Below, piece by piece: positions 32,907 through 41,825 of a stretch of 52,561 nucleotides of DNA. Position 1 is the first letter of the stretch. Each line of letters opens with the position of its first letter. Location of the stretch: positions 1 to 52,561 of the forward strand of contig JAGTRU010000027.1 in NCBI GenBank assembly GCA_018261905.1, written 5' to 3'. The position numbers and the translations under genes are program-made. Source of the DNA: Pseudomonadota bacterium (GTDB taxonomy: Bacteria; Pseudomonadota; Gammaproteobacteria; Burkholderiales; Rhodocyclaceae). A model generated the notes under the pieces. The model had not been told where the DNA came from. It was given only the letters and a program-made list of their open reading frames with translations, and searched no databases.

Positions 32907-35267
32907 TCAGTAGCTGGCGCGCAGGGTCAGCATGTAGCTGCGCGGCTCACCATAGAAATTGTAGACATTTGTGGTACCGACCGAGGCATAGTATTTTTCA
33001 TCCAACAGGTTGTTAACTGCGAGGCTCAGCGAGTAGTTTTTGTCGATCTGATAGGCAATTCGCCCGTTAAGTACCGTATAACCGCCATTGACGACCTTGT
33101 CTCGCTGACCACGAGAGCTTTGCGCCTTGCCCTGGGCGATCATGCCGAGGCCGAGGCTGAAGCCGGACAGGCTGCTGTCGGCGGCGAAGCGATAGTTACC
33201 CCAGAACTTGAGCTGCTCCTTGGGCGTCGCGATCGAGAAGCTCTTGCCCTGGGCACTTGTATCCTTGAGATAGCGCGTCTCGAGATAGGTGTAGCCGGCA
33301 ACCAGGTCGAGGCCGCGCAGCGGCTTGCCGCTGATTTCAAGTTCCCAACCTTTGCTTTCGACCTCGCCGGCATTGAGATAGGAATTGCCGGTCGGATCGC
33401 CCGTCAGATCCTGATAGGCCCGGTTCTTGTCGCGGATGTTGAAGCGGGCGAGCGAGGCCGCCAGCCTGCCGTCGAAAAACTCGCCCTTGCTGCCGATTTC
33501 GTATTGCTTGCCGATGCGAGGATCGAGCACGCCACCGCCGGTCTTTGTCTGGGTCTGCGGCACGAAGATGTCGGCATAACTGCCGTACAGCGTGATCTGC
33601 TTGTTGAGGTCGAAAAGCAGGCCGGCATAGGGCGTGAAGTGGTCGGTTGCCTTGGCACCGGCCTTCCAGGCCTGCGGCGCGGCCGGCGCCACGTTGTGAT
33701 ACTTGTTGGTGAAGGTCGTCGTCCGTCCGCCCAGCACCAGGGTCAGCGGATCGGCTAGGCTGAAGCGCGCCTGCGAGTAAAGGCCGTACTGCACGGTCTC
33801 GTTCTCCGAACCCTTGGTATACGTAATGCTCGGCTCGGCAAGGTCGGCCCCCTGACTGAACAGCACATTGGTGTAACTCGTTTCGCTACCCGACTTGCTG
33901 GAATACTCGTAGCGCTCGGCATTGAAGCCGAGCAACAGGTTGTGGGTACGGCCGAACAATTCGAACGGCCCATTGGCGTACAGATCGACACCGTCACGGT
34001 TGTGATCCGCATCCCCCAGCATGGTTGCATAGTCAAGCCGCCCGGTCGTCGTATTCAGTTCCGAGTAGGTGATAGCGTACTTATAGTACTGGCGCCACTG
34101 CCGGTGATTCAGGCTGGCCTTGGCCAGCCATTTGTTGTCGAAGCGATGCTCGACCGATACCGCAGTTTCTTCCATGTGGTAGAGCATGCGCCCCCACTCC
34201 GGCGCATTGAAGGTTGATTGATCGACATCGAGCAACTGGTAATGGCCGTTGCCGTCGATCACGTTCGAGGTCGGCAGACCGGACCACGGCGCCCGCACAT
34301 CGGCATCCTGGACCGTGAAATTGAGCGCGAGCAGCGTCTGTGGCGTCAGGTTGTATTCGAGCGCGCCCATCGCCAACACTTTCTTGCCATGCGTGTGATC
34401 GTAGAAGTAGCCGCGATCCTCCTCGGCGACCACCAGCCGCCCGCGCAAGGTCTTGTCGGCATTGAGCGGCCCGGTCAGGTCGCCCTCCAGGCGGTAGTTC
34501 TCCCAGGAACCGGCGCCGGCCGACCAGGAGAAACCGAAGCTGTCCTTCGGCTTCTTCTTGACCAGATTGACCACGCCACCCGGTTCGCCGACCCCGCGCA
34601 ACAAGCCGGCCGGTCCGCGCAGCACTTCGACCCGCTCGTAGAGGTTGAGGTCGAACTGGTGTGATGGCGTCATGCCGTTGTAGGAACTGACGCCGTCGTA
34701 CATCACCCCGAGGCCGTAGCCGCGCGAGTAGTACTGGGCATTCGACGTGTCGTTGGCAATGACGTTGATGCCGGTTACCTGCAACAGACCATCCTGCATG
34801 GTGACCAGACCCTGATCCTCGATCTGTTCACGGGTCAGGACTGAAACCGAATTGGCAATTTCCCGCGGCGCCAGCGGCACCTTGCCGGCGATCGTTGCCT
34901 TTTCCGGCTTGTAACCGCGCTCGGCATCGGCGGTGACCAGGACCTCGGCCAGCACACGATCACCGACCGCTGCCGCCCGCTTCTGCACCACAAACGTCCC
35001 CTTGCCGGTACTGGCAAAGCTGAAACCGCTGCCCTCAAGCAACTGGAGCAAGGCCGCATCCGGTGTTAGCTGCCCATGCAGCGCCGGGGCGCGGGCGCCT
35101 TTCAGTTCATCGGCGTTGAACAGCAGCTGGATGCCGCCCTGGCTGGCCAGCGCGGTCAGCGCGCCGGCCAGCGGCTGGGCCGGAATGTCGAGTGCTTTGA
35201 CCTGGGCGAGAACGCCGCCGGAGTAGATGGCGGCGACGAGCAGCGCCAGGCGTAGTGGTTTGTGCAT
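32907..35267 (-). CDS. TonB-dependent siderophore-type receptor with STN domain (module 2)
   Basis: The signal peptide MHKPLRLALLVAAIYSGGVLA is followed by an STN domain (VKALDIPAQPLAGALTALAS..., about residues 22-100), a plug of the FpvA/FhuE type (IANSVSVLTREQIEDQGLVT, GVMYDGVSSYNGM, VLRGPAGLLRGVGEPGGVVN) and a barrel ending in SYMLTLRASY. This plug type is typical of siderophore receptors. STN plus the FecI/FecR genes upstream indicate signal-coupled uptake. 786 aa. The gene after it encodes a NosL-like protein. Confidence 0.92.
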   Translation of the reverse strand: MHKPLRLALLVAAIYSGGVLAQVKALDIPAQPLAGALTALASQGGIQLLFNADELKGARAPALHGQLTPDAALLQLLEGSGFSFASTGKGTFVVQKRAAAVGDRVLAEVLVTADAERGYKPEKATIAGKVPLAPREIANSVSVLTREQIEDQGLVTMQDGLLQVTGINVIANDTSNAQYYSRGYGLGVMYDGVSSYNGMTPSHQFDLNLYERVEVLRGPAGLLRGVGEPGGVVNLVKKKPKDSFGFSWSAGAGSWENYRLEGDLTGPLNADKTLRGRLVVAEEDRGYFYDHTHGKKVLAMGALEYNLTPQTLLALNFTVQDADVRAPWSGLPTSNVIDGNGHYQLLDVDQSTFNAPEWGRMLYHMEETAVSVEHRFDNKWLAKASLNHRQWRQYYKYAITYSELNTTTGRLDYATMLGDADHNRDGVDLYANGPFELFGRTHNLLLGFNAERYEYSSKSGSETSYTNVLFSQGADLAEPSITYTKGSENETVQYGLYSQARFSLADPLTLVLGGRTTTFTNKYHNVAPAAPQAWKAGAKATDHFTPYAGLLFDLNKQITLYGSYADIFVPQTQTKTGGGVLDPRIGKQYEIGSKGEFFDGRLAASLARFNIRDKNRAYQDLTGDPTGNSYLNAGEVESKGWELEISGKPLRGLDLVAGYTYLETRYLKDTSAQGKSFSIATPKEQLKFWGNYRFAADSSLSGFSLGLGMIAQGKAQSSRGQRDKVVNGGYTVLNGRIAYQIDKNYSLSLAVNNLLDEKYYASVGTTNVYNFYGEPRSYMLTLRASY

Positions 35268-35369
35268 GCTTGATTCCCCTGTTACGTCGATTTCATGCGG
35301 GCCTGCTGACCCTGTATTGCTTGAGACGTAAAACGGGGTTGTACCCTGACAAGGATATGCAAATATTTT

Positions 35370-36287
35370 TCAGCGCCGGCGCAATTGCGTGCTCTCCGCC
35401 TTTTCCTCGACCCGGATCGGCAACAGGACAGCCAGCGCCTTGAGCAGGCCGGCCCGGTCACGGCGGGAGAAGACGCCGCTGACATGGTAGTTTTCCAGCG
35501 CCGGGTCGGCCAGGCTGAGCGGGCGCGCATGCTGGCGGTTGATCTGGCGCACGACTTCGCCGAGCGAGGCGCCTTCAAAGATCCAGCGTTCCTGCTGCCA
35601 AGCCCCAACATTCAACGGGCTGACACCCCGGCTGGGGGTAATTTCCCCGGCCTGGTAAGTGGCCGCTTCACCGCTGCCCAACCGGCGCTTCCGGCCGCCG
35701 GCCAGGTGGATCTCGACCGCCCCTTCGGCCACCGCGACGCTGACCCGGCCCTGGTCTTCGAGCACATTGAAGGTGGTGCCGATATCGCGCAGCGTGCCGC
35801 CGGCGGCCGCCACCTCGAACGGCCGCCAGCCGGGCGCCACCTTGAACAACGCCTGGCCACGACGGAGTTCGATGCGCCGCCGCCAGGGCGTGTAGTCGAT
35901 GCGCAACTCGCTGGCCGCATCGAGTTCGACCTGCGTGCCGTCGTCGAGTACCAGGTGCCGGACCTCGCCGATTTCGCTATTTTCCGGCCGGTCGACCGCC
36001 TGGCTGGCGTACATCAGGCCGAGGGCAAGCGCCGCCACAACGGCCAGCGCGCCGCCGGCCAGACGCTTCTTGCGGGGCCGCGGCCGGGAAATGCCGTCGA
36101 GGGCGCCCCACAGTTTCTCGAAATTGCCGTATTCGCGCCGATGCTGGTCGGAAGCCGCCAGCCAGCGCTGGAAATGGCCTTGCTCGCGTTCGTCGACCGG
36201 GGCCGCGCGCATCCGGACGAACCAAGTCGCGGCCTCTTCGGCCAGGCGCTCCGTTTCGCCGGCGGTGGAATCTGCCGGCTGCTTCAT
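35370..36287 (-). CDS. FecR-like anti-sigma / transmembrane sensor (module 2)
   Basis: It has the N-terminal sigma-binding part (AEEAATWFVRMRAAPVDEREQ), a helix near residues 80-100 (LAGGALAVVAALALGLMYA) and a FecR domain (EVRHLVLDDGTQVELDAASELR, RDIGTTFNVLEDQGRVSV). The ATG at 36287 overlaps the stop of the sigma gene as ATGA. It is 305 aa. It should relay the state of TonB receptor 2 to the sigma factor. Confidence 0.92.
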   Translation of the reverse strand: MKQPADSTAGETERLAEEAATWFVRMRAAPVDEREQGHFQRWLAASDQHRREYGNFEKLWGALDGISRPRPRKKRLAGGALAVVAALALGLMYASQAVDRPENSEIGEVRHLVLDDGTQVELDAASELRIDYTPWRRRIELRRGQALFKVAPGWRPFEVAAAGGTLRDIGTTFNVLEDQGRVSVAVAEGAVEIHLAGGRKRRLGSGEAATYQAGEITPSRGVSPLNVGAWQQERWIFEGASLGEVVRQINRQHARPLSLADPALENYHVSGVFSRRDRAGLLKALAVLLPIRVEEKAESTQLRRR

Positions 36288-36781
36288 GCCGGCTGCACGC
36301 ACAGTCGCAACTGGAGCAGCGCCCGGATCAGATGTTTTTCGATGGCGTTCAGCGTCACCCGGTATTCCTGCGCCAGGACGGCCTGCGGCACGCCGTCGAA
36401 CTTGTGGCGGATGAAGACTTCACGGCATTTCGGCGGCAGCCCGTCGATCGCCCGGCGCAGCCGATCCAGTTCCTGGCGGGCAATGGCGAAGCGTTCCGGC
36501 CCCGGGTAATCGCTGGCCAGATCGGCGCACTCGCCGATCTCGACGAACTGCGCCGGCGGCAACGGATGAGCCCGGCCGTGGTCGATCGCCAGGTTGCCGG
36601 CAATGCGGAACAGGAAGGCGCGCGGGTTGTCGATGACCGACTTCGGCGCGGCCAGCATGTAGCGAATGAAGACCTCGTGCGCCAGCTCGGCGGCGGTATC
36701 GATGCAGCACAGGCGATGCGCCAGAAAGCGCCGGATTTCGCCGAGATGCTCGATATAGAGGTGGGTAATTGTGCTGGCCAT
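36284..36781 (-). CDS. ECF RNA polymerase sigma factor, FecI-like (module 2)
   Basis: Region 2 is in FLAHRLCCIDTAAELAHEVFIRYM and region 4 in LPPKCREVFIRHKFDGVPQA, VTLNAIEKHLIRALLQLR. The start ATG 36781 (MASTITHLYIEHLGEI) fits the family; in-frame codons upstream would add an unlikely 24-residue extension. 165 aa. A RegA-box-like site lies 75 bp upstream. Confidence 0.92.
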   Translation of the reverse strand: MASTITHLYIEHLGEIRRFLAHRLCCIDTAAELAHEVFIRYMLAAPKSVIDNPRAFLFRIAGNLAIDHGRAHPLPPAQFVEIGECADLASDYPGPERFAIARQELDRLRRAIDGLPPKCREVFIRHKFDGVPQAVLAQEYRVTLNAIEKHLIRALLQLRLCVQPA

Positions 36782-36855
36782 GACTTGCGATCGGCAACCG
36801 GAAAAACAACGGGCAGGGGTGGCCGCGATTCTAGAAGTAATTTTTTCTCGCAAGC

Positions 36856-36872
36856 TGCGACCAATTGACGCA
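36856..36872. promoter_or_regulatory. RegA/RegR-box-like site upstream of FecI 2
   Basis: TGCGACCAATTGACGCA has outer halves TGCG and CGCA and fits GMGRCRTTNNGNCGC except at three positions. It lies between the regA stop codon and the fecI-like start. It is weaker than the other sites. Confidence 0.4.
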
Positions 36873-36893
36873 TCGGCCGCCGGGCAAGCCCCC

Positions 36894-37439
36894 CTAAACC
36901 ATCATCGTCGGCCGCTTCTTGGCCAGTTTGCGTTGCAGGGTACGGCGATGCATCTTCAGGGCGCGGGCCGTCGCCGCGATATTGCCGCCGTGCTCGCCCA
37001 GGGTGTGCTGGATGTATTCCCACTCCAGATGCTGGACGGTCATCCGGTCTTCGGCCGGCATCTCCGGGATGTCGATGTTGTCGTCGAGCAGCGCCTTGAC
37101 GATATCCGAGACATTGGCCGGCTTGGGCAGGTACTGGCAGGCGCCCAGTTTCAGGGCGCCGACCGCGGTCTGGATGCTGGCGTAGCCGGTCAGGACGACG
37201 ATGCGCACCCCGGGCACGAGTTCCAACAGCGGCGAGATCAGATTAAGGCCGGATTGGCCGGCCAGGTTGAGGTCGAGCAGGATGTACTCCGGATCATAGG
37301 TGCAACAGCTTTCCAGGCTGGCCTCGACACTGGCCGCGGTACGCACGACAAACCCCCGGCGGGCCAGCGAACGGGCCAGCACCTCGCGATAACTTTCATC
37401 GTCGTCGATGATCAGTAACTGTCTTTCATCCTTGTCCAT
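36894..37439 (-). CDS. regA: RegA/ActR/PrrA-family redox response regulator
   Basis: The receiver domain has DDDESYREVLARSLARRGF, the phosphoacceptor Asp in YILLDLNLAGQSGL, and VVLTGYASIQTAVGALKLGA. The Fis-type helix-turn-helix GGNIAATARALKMHRRTLQR is the family's near-invariant DNA-binding unit. It is 181 aa. ATG 37439 has GGAGG upstream and overlaps the kinase gene by 14 bp. In relatives RegA activates respiratory, nitrogen-fixation and energy genes at low oxygen, so it is the prime candidate to bind the palindromes in this window. Confidence 0.94.
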   Translation of the reverse strand: MDKDERQLLIIDDDESYREVLARSLARRGFVVRTAASVEASLESCCTYDPEYILLDLNLAGQSGLNLISPLLELVPGVRIVVLTGYASIQTAVGALKLGACQYLPKPANVSDIVKALLDDNIDIPEMPAEDRMTVQHLEWEYIQHTLGEHGGNIAATARALKMHRRTLQRKLAKKRPTMMV

Positions 37440-38700
37440 GCTTTGCCTCCTGAGTTTTGTGACAGGGAATGGAGATCCGGGCTTCGGTGCCGGGACCGGC
37501 CTGGCGGCAAAGTTCCAGCGTGCCGCCACGGTGCTCGATGGCCGTCCGGGCGATCAGCAGGCCAATGCCCATGCCGTTTCCGGAAAGGATCGGTTGCCCG
37601 GCGCCAAAGGCCTGCAGGGCAAGCGCCGAAATGCCCTGGCCGTCATCCTTGATGGCCACCTGCAGCGAACGCCCGACCAGGCTGGCGATCACCGCGATAT
37701 GCGACGCCCCGGCCCGCAAGGCGTTGTCCAGCAGATTGGTGATCGCCCGCTCGATGGCCAGGTCGAATGACAGCAGGTAATTGTCCAGCTCGGCGGGAAT
37801 GCCGGTGGCCAGCGAAGCCGACGGATTGAGCGCCAGCCAGGCGGCGAGCACGTTCCGCAACCAGTTGGCGGCCGGCACGCCGTTCTCCGGGGCCCCGCGC
37901 GGATGGCCGGCACGCTGCGTCAGCCGGGTCAGCGCCAGTTTGCAGACCTCGACCTGACGTTGCATCAAGAGCAGATCAGGGCGCAAGGCAAGGGGCAGGC
38001 GATCATCCCCGAGCAATTCTTCCGCCAGCACATTGAGGGTGGCGAGCGGCGTGCTCAGTTCGTGCGCCGCGCCCGCCGCCAGGCTGCCCATCGAAATCAA
38101 CCAGTCGTTGCGGATCGCCTGTTCGCGGGCTTCGCCGAGGGCGGCATCGCGTTCGCGGATGGCTTGCATCATCTGCAAGATGAACCAGACCAGGACGACC
38201 GTCGAAACCGCAAAGACCAGCCACATACCGAGCAGGTGCAGGTGGGTAGCGGTTTCGGCATCGGCAATGGCGAGCGGTTGATAGAAGCGCCAGAGAAAGG
38301 AATAGGCGAGGATCACGGCCAGGCCGAGAAACCAGGCCTGCACCTTGCCGAGCACGATGGCACCGATGGCGGCCAGGGGCAGGAAGATGGAAATCAGCGG
38401 ATTGGTCGCCCCGCCCGACAGATAGATATAGCTGCCCCAGGCGGCCAGGTCGAAAGTCAGTTGCACGAGCGGCGAGAATACCGGCAGACCGTCGGCACTG
38501 CCGCGATAGACGGTGGCGGCCACGAGCAGGCAGACATTGACGCTGCCGATCACCGTCGCAAAGGCCAGCAGGCGTGGCATCAGGTCGCCGGAACCGAGAA
38601 GGTTCGGGCTGACCAGCGCCGCCGCCACCATGCCGAGCACGGACAGCCAGCGCAGGTTGATCAGGCGAACCTGGGTGATCTGGGTCAGGGAAGCAAGCAC
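37426..38700 (-). CDS. regB: RegB/PrrB-family redox sensor histidine kinase
   Basis: Six membrane helices (about residues 20-180) carry the RegB quinone-site motif GGATNPL (GGxxNPF in the family) in YIYLSGGATNPLISIFLPL. The His box is GAAHELSTPLATL, with N box TNLLDNALRAGA and G boxes DDGQGI and GNGMGIGLLIA. RegB autophosphorylates under reducing, low-oxygen conditions and passes phosphate to RegA. 424 aa. The start is GTG 38700, with only a weak ribosome-binding site, just after a terminator-like hairpin. Confidence 0.93.
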   Translation of the reverse strand: MLASLTQITQVRLINLRWLSVLGMVAAALVSPNLLGSGDLMPRLLAFATVIGSVNVCLLVAATVYRGSADGLPVFSPLVQLTFDLAAWGSYIYLSGGATNPLISIFLPLAAIGAIVLGKVQAWFLGLAVILAYSFLWRFYQPLAIADAETATHLHLLGMWLVFAVSTVVLVWFILQMMQAIRERDAALGEAREQAIRNDWLISMGSLAAGAAHELSTPLATLNVLAEELLGDDRLPLALRPDLLLMQRQVEVCKLALTRLTQRAGHPRGAPENGVPAANWLRNVLAAWLALNPSASLATGIPAELDNYLLSFDLAIERAITNLLDNALRAGASHIAVIASLVGRSLQVAIKDDGQGISALALQAFGAGQPILSGNGMGIGLLIARTAIEHRGGTLELCRQAGPGTEARISIPCHKTQEAKHGQG

Positions 38701-38713
38701 TTTACCGGCGTTG

Positions 38714-38741
38714 AAAAAAAGAAGCCCCGCAAGCGGGGCTT
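38714..38741 (-). terminator. intrinsic terminator-like hairpin directly before regB
   Basis: On the minus strand the stem AAGCCCCGC/GCGGGGCTT with a 2-nt loop is followed by a run of seven T. It lies 13 bp before the regB start codon, in the leader that a regB transcript from the divergent region would have. It may block read-through from upstream or act as an attenuator. Confidence 0.75.
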
Positions 38742-38809
38742 GAAATGGAGAGGTTGCCGTGTCTGGACGGAACGGGTGGCACTGTAATGAGATCGCCCGG
38801 CCTGCGGAA

Positions 38810-38872
38810 GTGACCGATTGTCGCGCCCTTTCGCGGCCCGCAGTGACGGCTTGTCGCGCGGCATTCGGTCAC
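38810..38872. promoter_or_regulatory. cluster of three RegA-box-like sites between regB and the bd-type oxidase genes
   Basis: GTGACCGATTGTCGC (38810-38824) and GTGACGGCTTGTCGC (38843-38857) are direct repeats 33 bp apart, about three helical turns. GCGGCATTCGGTCAC (38858-38872) is an inverted copy and matches the RegR-box pattern GMGRCRTTNNGNCGC at all but one specified base. They lie in the divergent space between regB and the oxidase operon. Confidence 0.6.
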
Positions 38873-39045
38873 TTCCCGCCCCCCCGGGCACTGCGCAGAA
38901 TCCGCGGGTCCCTGGCTCGCCAAGCCAGGGCGCACCTCCACTGGAAACCCGGCAACGGGGTTCCTTTCAGATTTCGGAGGTGACAGGGAAAGGGGCCGGC
39001 GCAGGCCGGTCATCGGGTTTCAATCAACGGTAACAAGGGGGAGCA

Positions 39046-40398
39046 ATGTTCGATTTTCCAATATTCGCCATGCCTCTGTTCGGTCATCGGTTCATCTTTG
39101 CCTTTGACGCGATCGTGCATGTCTTCGTTTCACACGCCGCGGTCGGCGGCAGTATCGTCCTGGCGCTGGCGCAGTATTTCGCCATCAAGAACAACGACCG
39201 GAAGTTCGACGAACTGACCTACAAGATCCTGTTCACGCTGTTCATCCTGGCCACCGCCGTCGGCGCGCTGACCGGGATCGGCATCTGGGTGCACGTCAAT
39301 ATCATCAACCCGGCCGCCATTGGCGCCCTGCTTCGCGTCTTCTTCTGGAAGTGGTTCGTCGAATGGATCGTCTTCAACGTCGAGATGATCCTGCTGCTGA
39401 TGTTCTTCCTGACCTGGAAGAGCAAGCCGATCGGCACCCCGGCCAAGGCCGGCCATTTCAAGCTGGTCGTCGGCTATGCCGTGGCCTCCTGGCTGACCAT
39501 GGCGATCATCACCGCCATCCTCGGTTTCCAGATGACGCCGGGCAACTGGCTGGCTTCCGAGTTCCCCGCCAAGCCTGACTACCTGGCTTCGCTGATGAAT
39601 CCGTCGTGGCTGCCGTCGCTCGGTTTCCGTACCTTCTTCGCGATCATCTGGGCCTCGGCCGGGGCCATCGCGCTGTCCTGGTTCTACGGCGGGGATGATC
39701 TGGAAACCCGCGAAAAGGGCATCCGCTTCTTCAGCAAAATTCTCTATCTCAGCATCATTCCCATGCTCGGCTTCGGCTACTGGTACTACCTGCAGTTCCC
39801 GCAGGCCGCCAAGGATCTGTTCGTGCTCGGCGTGATCACCCGTCGCCTGGCCGCCAACCCGCAACTCGCCGTGCAGGTCACGCTCGGCTTGGTGACCTTG
39901 GTTGTCGTGTCGTCCGCCTATCTCTTCCTGCGCCCGAAAAAGGCCCCGATGCTCGCCGCCCTTGCCCTGATCCTCGGCAGCGGCGCCCTGATCGGCGAAT
40001 TCGAACGGGTCCGCGAATTTGTCCGCAAGCCCTACATCATCTACGGCTACATGTACGCCAACGGTATCCGCGTCCAGGACATGCCGCTGCTCAACAAGGA
40101 AGGTTACCTGAAACAGGCCGTCTTCCTGCCGCCGGAGTTGCGCCAGATCACGCCGGAAAACAAGGTCAAGGTCGGCGAATACCTCTACCTGTTCGAATGC
40201 CGCTACTGCCATACGGTCAACGGCATCAATTCGGTCAAGACCCGCGTCAAGGGCTGGGATGAGCCAACCATCTACCACCGCATCGGTCAGCTCAATTCGC
40301 CGGCGACGCCCTACATGCCGCCGTTTGCCGGCACCGACGAGGAACGTGCTGCGCTGGCCGCCTATCTGGTGACCCTCAACGCCGACAGCAAAAACTGA
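39046..40398 (+). CDS. cytochrome bd-superfamily oxidase subunit I fused to cytochrome c domain
   Basis: The 450-aa protein has about nine helices. The N-terminal region FAFDAIVHVFVSHAAVGGS, the block GALTGIGIWVHVNIINPAAIG and FFWKWFVEWIVFNVEMI correspond to CydA-type helices with His and Glu/Met haem ligands. The long quinol-binding Q-loop is not evident. The C terminus is a cytochrome c domain with CRYCHTV near residue 385 and a likely Met ligand in TPYMPPFAG. This fits the bd-superfamily branches with fused haem c (OR-C type), which may take electrons from c-type carriers. GGGGGAG precedes the ATG. It is the first gene of the oxidase operon. Confidence 0.82.
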   Translation: MFDFPIFAMPLFGHRFIFAFDAIVHVFVSHAAVGGSIVLALAQYFAIKNNDRKFDELTYKILFTLFILATAVGALTGIGIWVHVNIINPAAIGALLRVFFWKWFVEWIVFNVEMILLLMFFLTWKSKPIGTPAKAGHFKLVVGYAVASWLTMAIITAILGFQMTPGNWLASEFPAKPDYLASLMNPSWLPSLGFRTFFAIIWASAGAIALSWFYGGDDLETREKGIRFFSKILYLSIIPMLGFGYWYYLQFPQAAKDLFVLGVITRRLAANPQLAVQVTLGLVTLVVVSSAYLFLRPKKAPMLAALALILGSGALIGEFERVREFVRKPYIIYGYMYANGIRVQDMPLLNKEGYLKQAVFLPPELRQITPENKVKVGEYLYLFECRYCHTVNGINSVKTRVKGWDEPTIYHRIGQLNSPATPYMPPFAGTDEERAALAAYLVTLNADSKN

Positions 40399-40427
40399 TC
40401 GCGAAATCGACTCGAGGACTATTCAAC

Positions 40428-41771
40428 ATGCAATTCAATTTCATTCCCAACGACATTCCATTGCCGATACCGACCGGCGGACTGGAAGCCGTCGATGTCG
40501 TATTAACCGTGCTGCTGGTCGTTGCCTGGCTGGTACATATCCTGTTCATCAACGTCCTGCTCGGCGCTTCGACGGGTTCGGTGTATTTCAACAAGCGCGG
40601 CGCGCGGGAAAACAATCCAGTGTTCGACCGGGTCGCCTACCTGCTGACCACCCCGGTCACCGTTTGTGAAAACATGGGTGCGCTGTGGGGTGTGGCGCCG
40701 TTGCTGCTGGTCAGCGTGATGTTCACGCCGCTTTTCTACGCGGCGACGATCATGAACTCGCCGCAGTGGCTGCACATCATCTACGGCAATATCGCGGCCT
40801 TCCTGCTCTCCTACCTGTACAAATACACTTGGCACAAGCTGGAGCATCGCAAGAGCCTGCACCTGGCCATCGGCACGGCCGCCGTCGCCCTGTTCCTGAC
40901 CCTGCCGCTGGTTTTCATGGCGACGGTGCAGCTCTACCTGACGCCGACCACCTGGACCGGCAACACCCATTTCTGGGATGCCCTGTTCCGCGCCGACACC
41001 TTCTTCCGCCTGGTGCACTTCTATCTCGCCTCGTTTGCCGTCACCGGCCTGTTCATGATGATCTACGGCACAGCCAAGCGGAAAAGCGACGACGAAGTGA
41101 CGCGTCAGGCCGGCGATGTGCTGGTCAATACCGGCAAGAGCTGGTTCCTGCTGCCGACGCTGCTCAACCTGTTCGCCGGTCCACTGGTCCTCTTCCAGTT
41201 CCCGAGCTACGGCATCGAGAATTTCTTCAATGCCGGCTGGTTCTGGCTGATCATTCTCGGCGTGGCCGCCATCCTCGGCGCCGCCTACCTGACGGTGAAG
41301 GATTTCTTCAATCCGGAACTCTCCAAGGGCAAGCTGTGGAGCATCGTCGGCCTGGCTTTCGTCACCGTCCTCTCGATGGCCACGCTGCGCCACGGCATGC
41401 GCCTGTCGCTGACCAGCGAAGCCATGGCCCAGGCCAAGACGCAAAGCGACGAATTCGTCGCCCGCTCGAAGACCGCTTCCGACGAAGCCAAAACTGCGCC
41501 GAAGGCGGTCGCGGTCGCTACCGTCAGCGCTGGCGAAGCCGCCGCCGGCAAACAGGGTTGCCTGGCTTGCCACGCCGTCGACCAGAAACTGGTCGGCCCG
41601 GCCTACAAGGAGGTGGCCAAGCGCGGCTACACGGAACAACAGATCGTCGACCTGATCTACACCCCGAAACCGTCGAACTGGCCTGACTTTGCCGTGCCCA
41701 TGCCGCCGCAAACACAGGTTCCCAAGGCGGAAGCGGCGCTGATCGCACAGTGGATCAGCGGGCTGAAGTAA
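40428..41771 (+). CDS. second bd-superfamily subunit, also fused to cytochrome c domain
   Basis: The 447-aa protein has about nine helices, including LTVLLVVAWLVHILFINVLLG, TTPVTVCENMGALWGVAPLLLV and LVHFYLASFAVTGLFMMIYG. After a linker rich in Ala, Lys and Thr (about residues 325-365) comes a small cytochrome c551-like domain with CLACHAV near 380 and a Met ligand in FAVPMPPQTQ. It follows the first subunit by 30 bp. Having haem c on both subunits is unusual compared with quinol-type CydAB. Its substrate could be O2 or another small molecule such as NO; sequence alone does not decide. Confidence 0.8.
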   Translation: MQFNFIPNDIPLPIPTGGLEAVDVVLTVLLVVAWLVHILFINVLLGASTGSVYFNKRGARENNPVFDRVAYLLTTPVTVCENMGALWGVAPLLLVSVMFTPLFYAATIMNSPQWLHIIYGNIAAFLLSYLYKYTWHKLEHRKSLHLAIGTAAVALFLTLPLVFMATVQLYLTPTTWTGNTHFWDALFRADTFFRLVHFYLASFAVTGLFMMIYGTAKRKSDDEVTRQAGDVLVNTGKSWFLLPTLLNLFAGPLVLFQFPSYGIENFFNAGWFWLIILGVAAILGAAYLTVKDFFNPELSKGKLWSIVGLAFVTVLSMATLRHGMRLSLTSEAMAQAKTQSDEFVARSKTASDEAKTAPKAVAVATVSAGEAAAGKQGCLACHAVDQKLVGPAYKEVAKRGYTEQQIVDLIYTPKPSNWPDFAVPMPPQTQVPKAEAALIAQWISGLK

Positions 41772-41782
41772 GTCTTGTGGTC

Positions 41783-41805
41783 GAAGGGGCCATTGCGGCC
41801 CCTTC
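41783..41805 (+). terminator. terminator-like hairpin after the oxidase genes
   Basis: The arms GAAGGGGCC and GGCCCCTTC enclose a 5-nt loop, followed by ATTTA. With only a weak T tract it may be a partial terminator or an mRNA 3'-end protector before the small downstream genes. Confidence 0.55.
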
Positions 41806-41825
41806 ATTTACCGGGCCGGCTTGTC

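Noticed and set aside
37903..38787. Plus-strand open frame opposite regB
   Set aside because: Gln/Gly/Arg-rich shadow; regB motifs on the minus strand are unambiguous.
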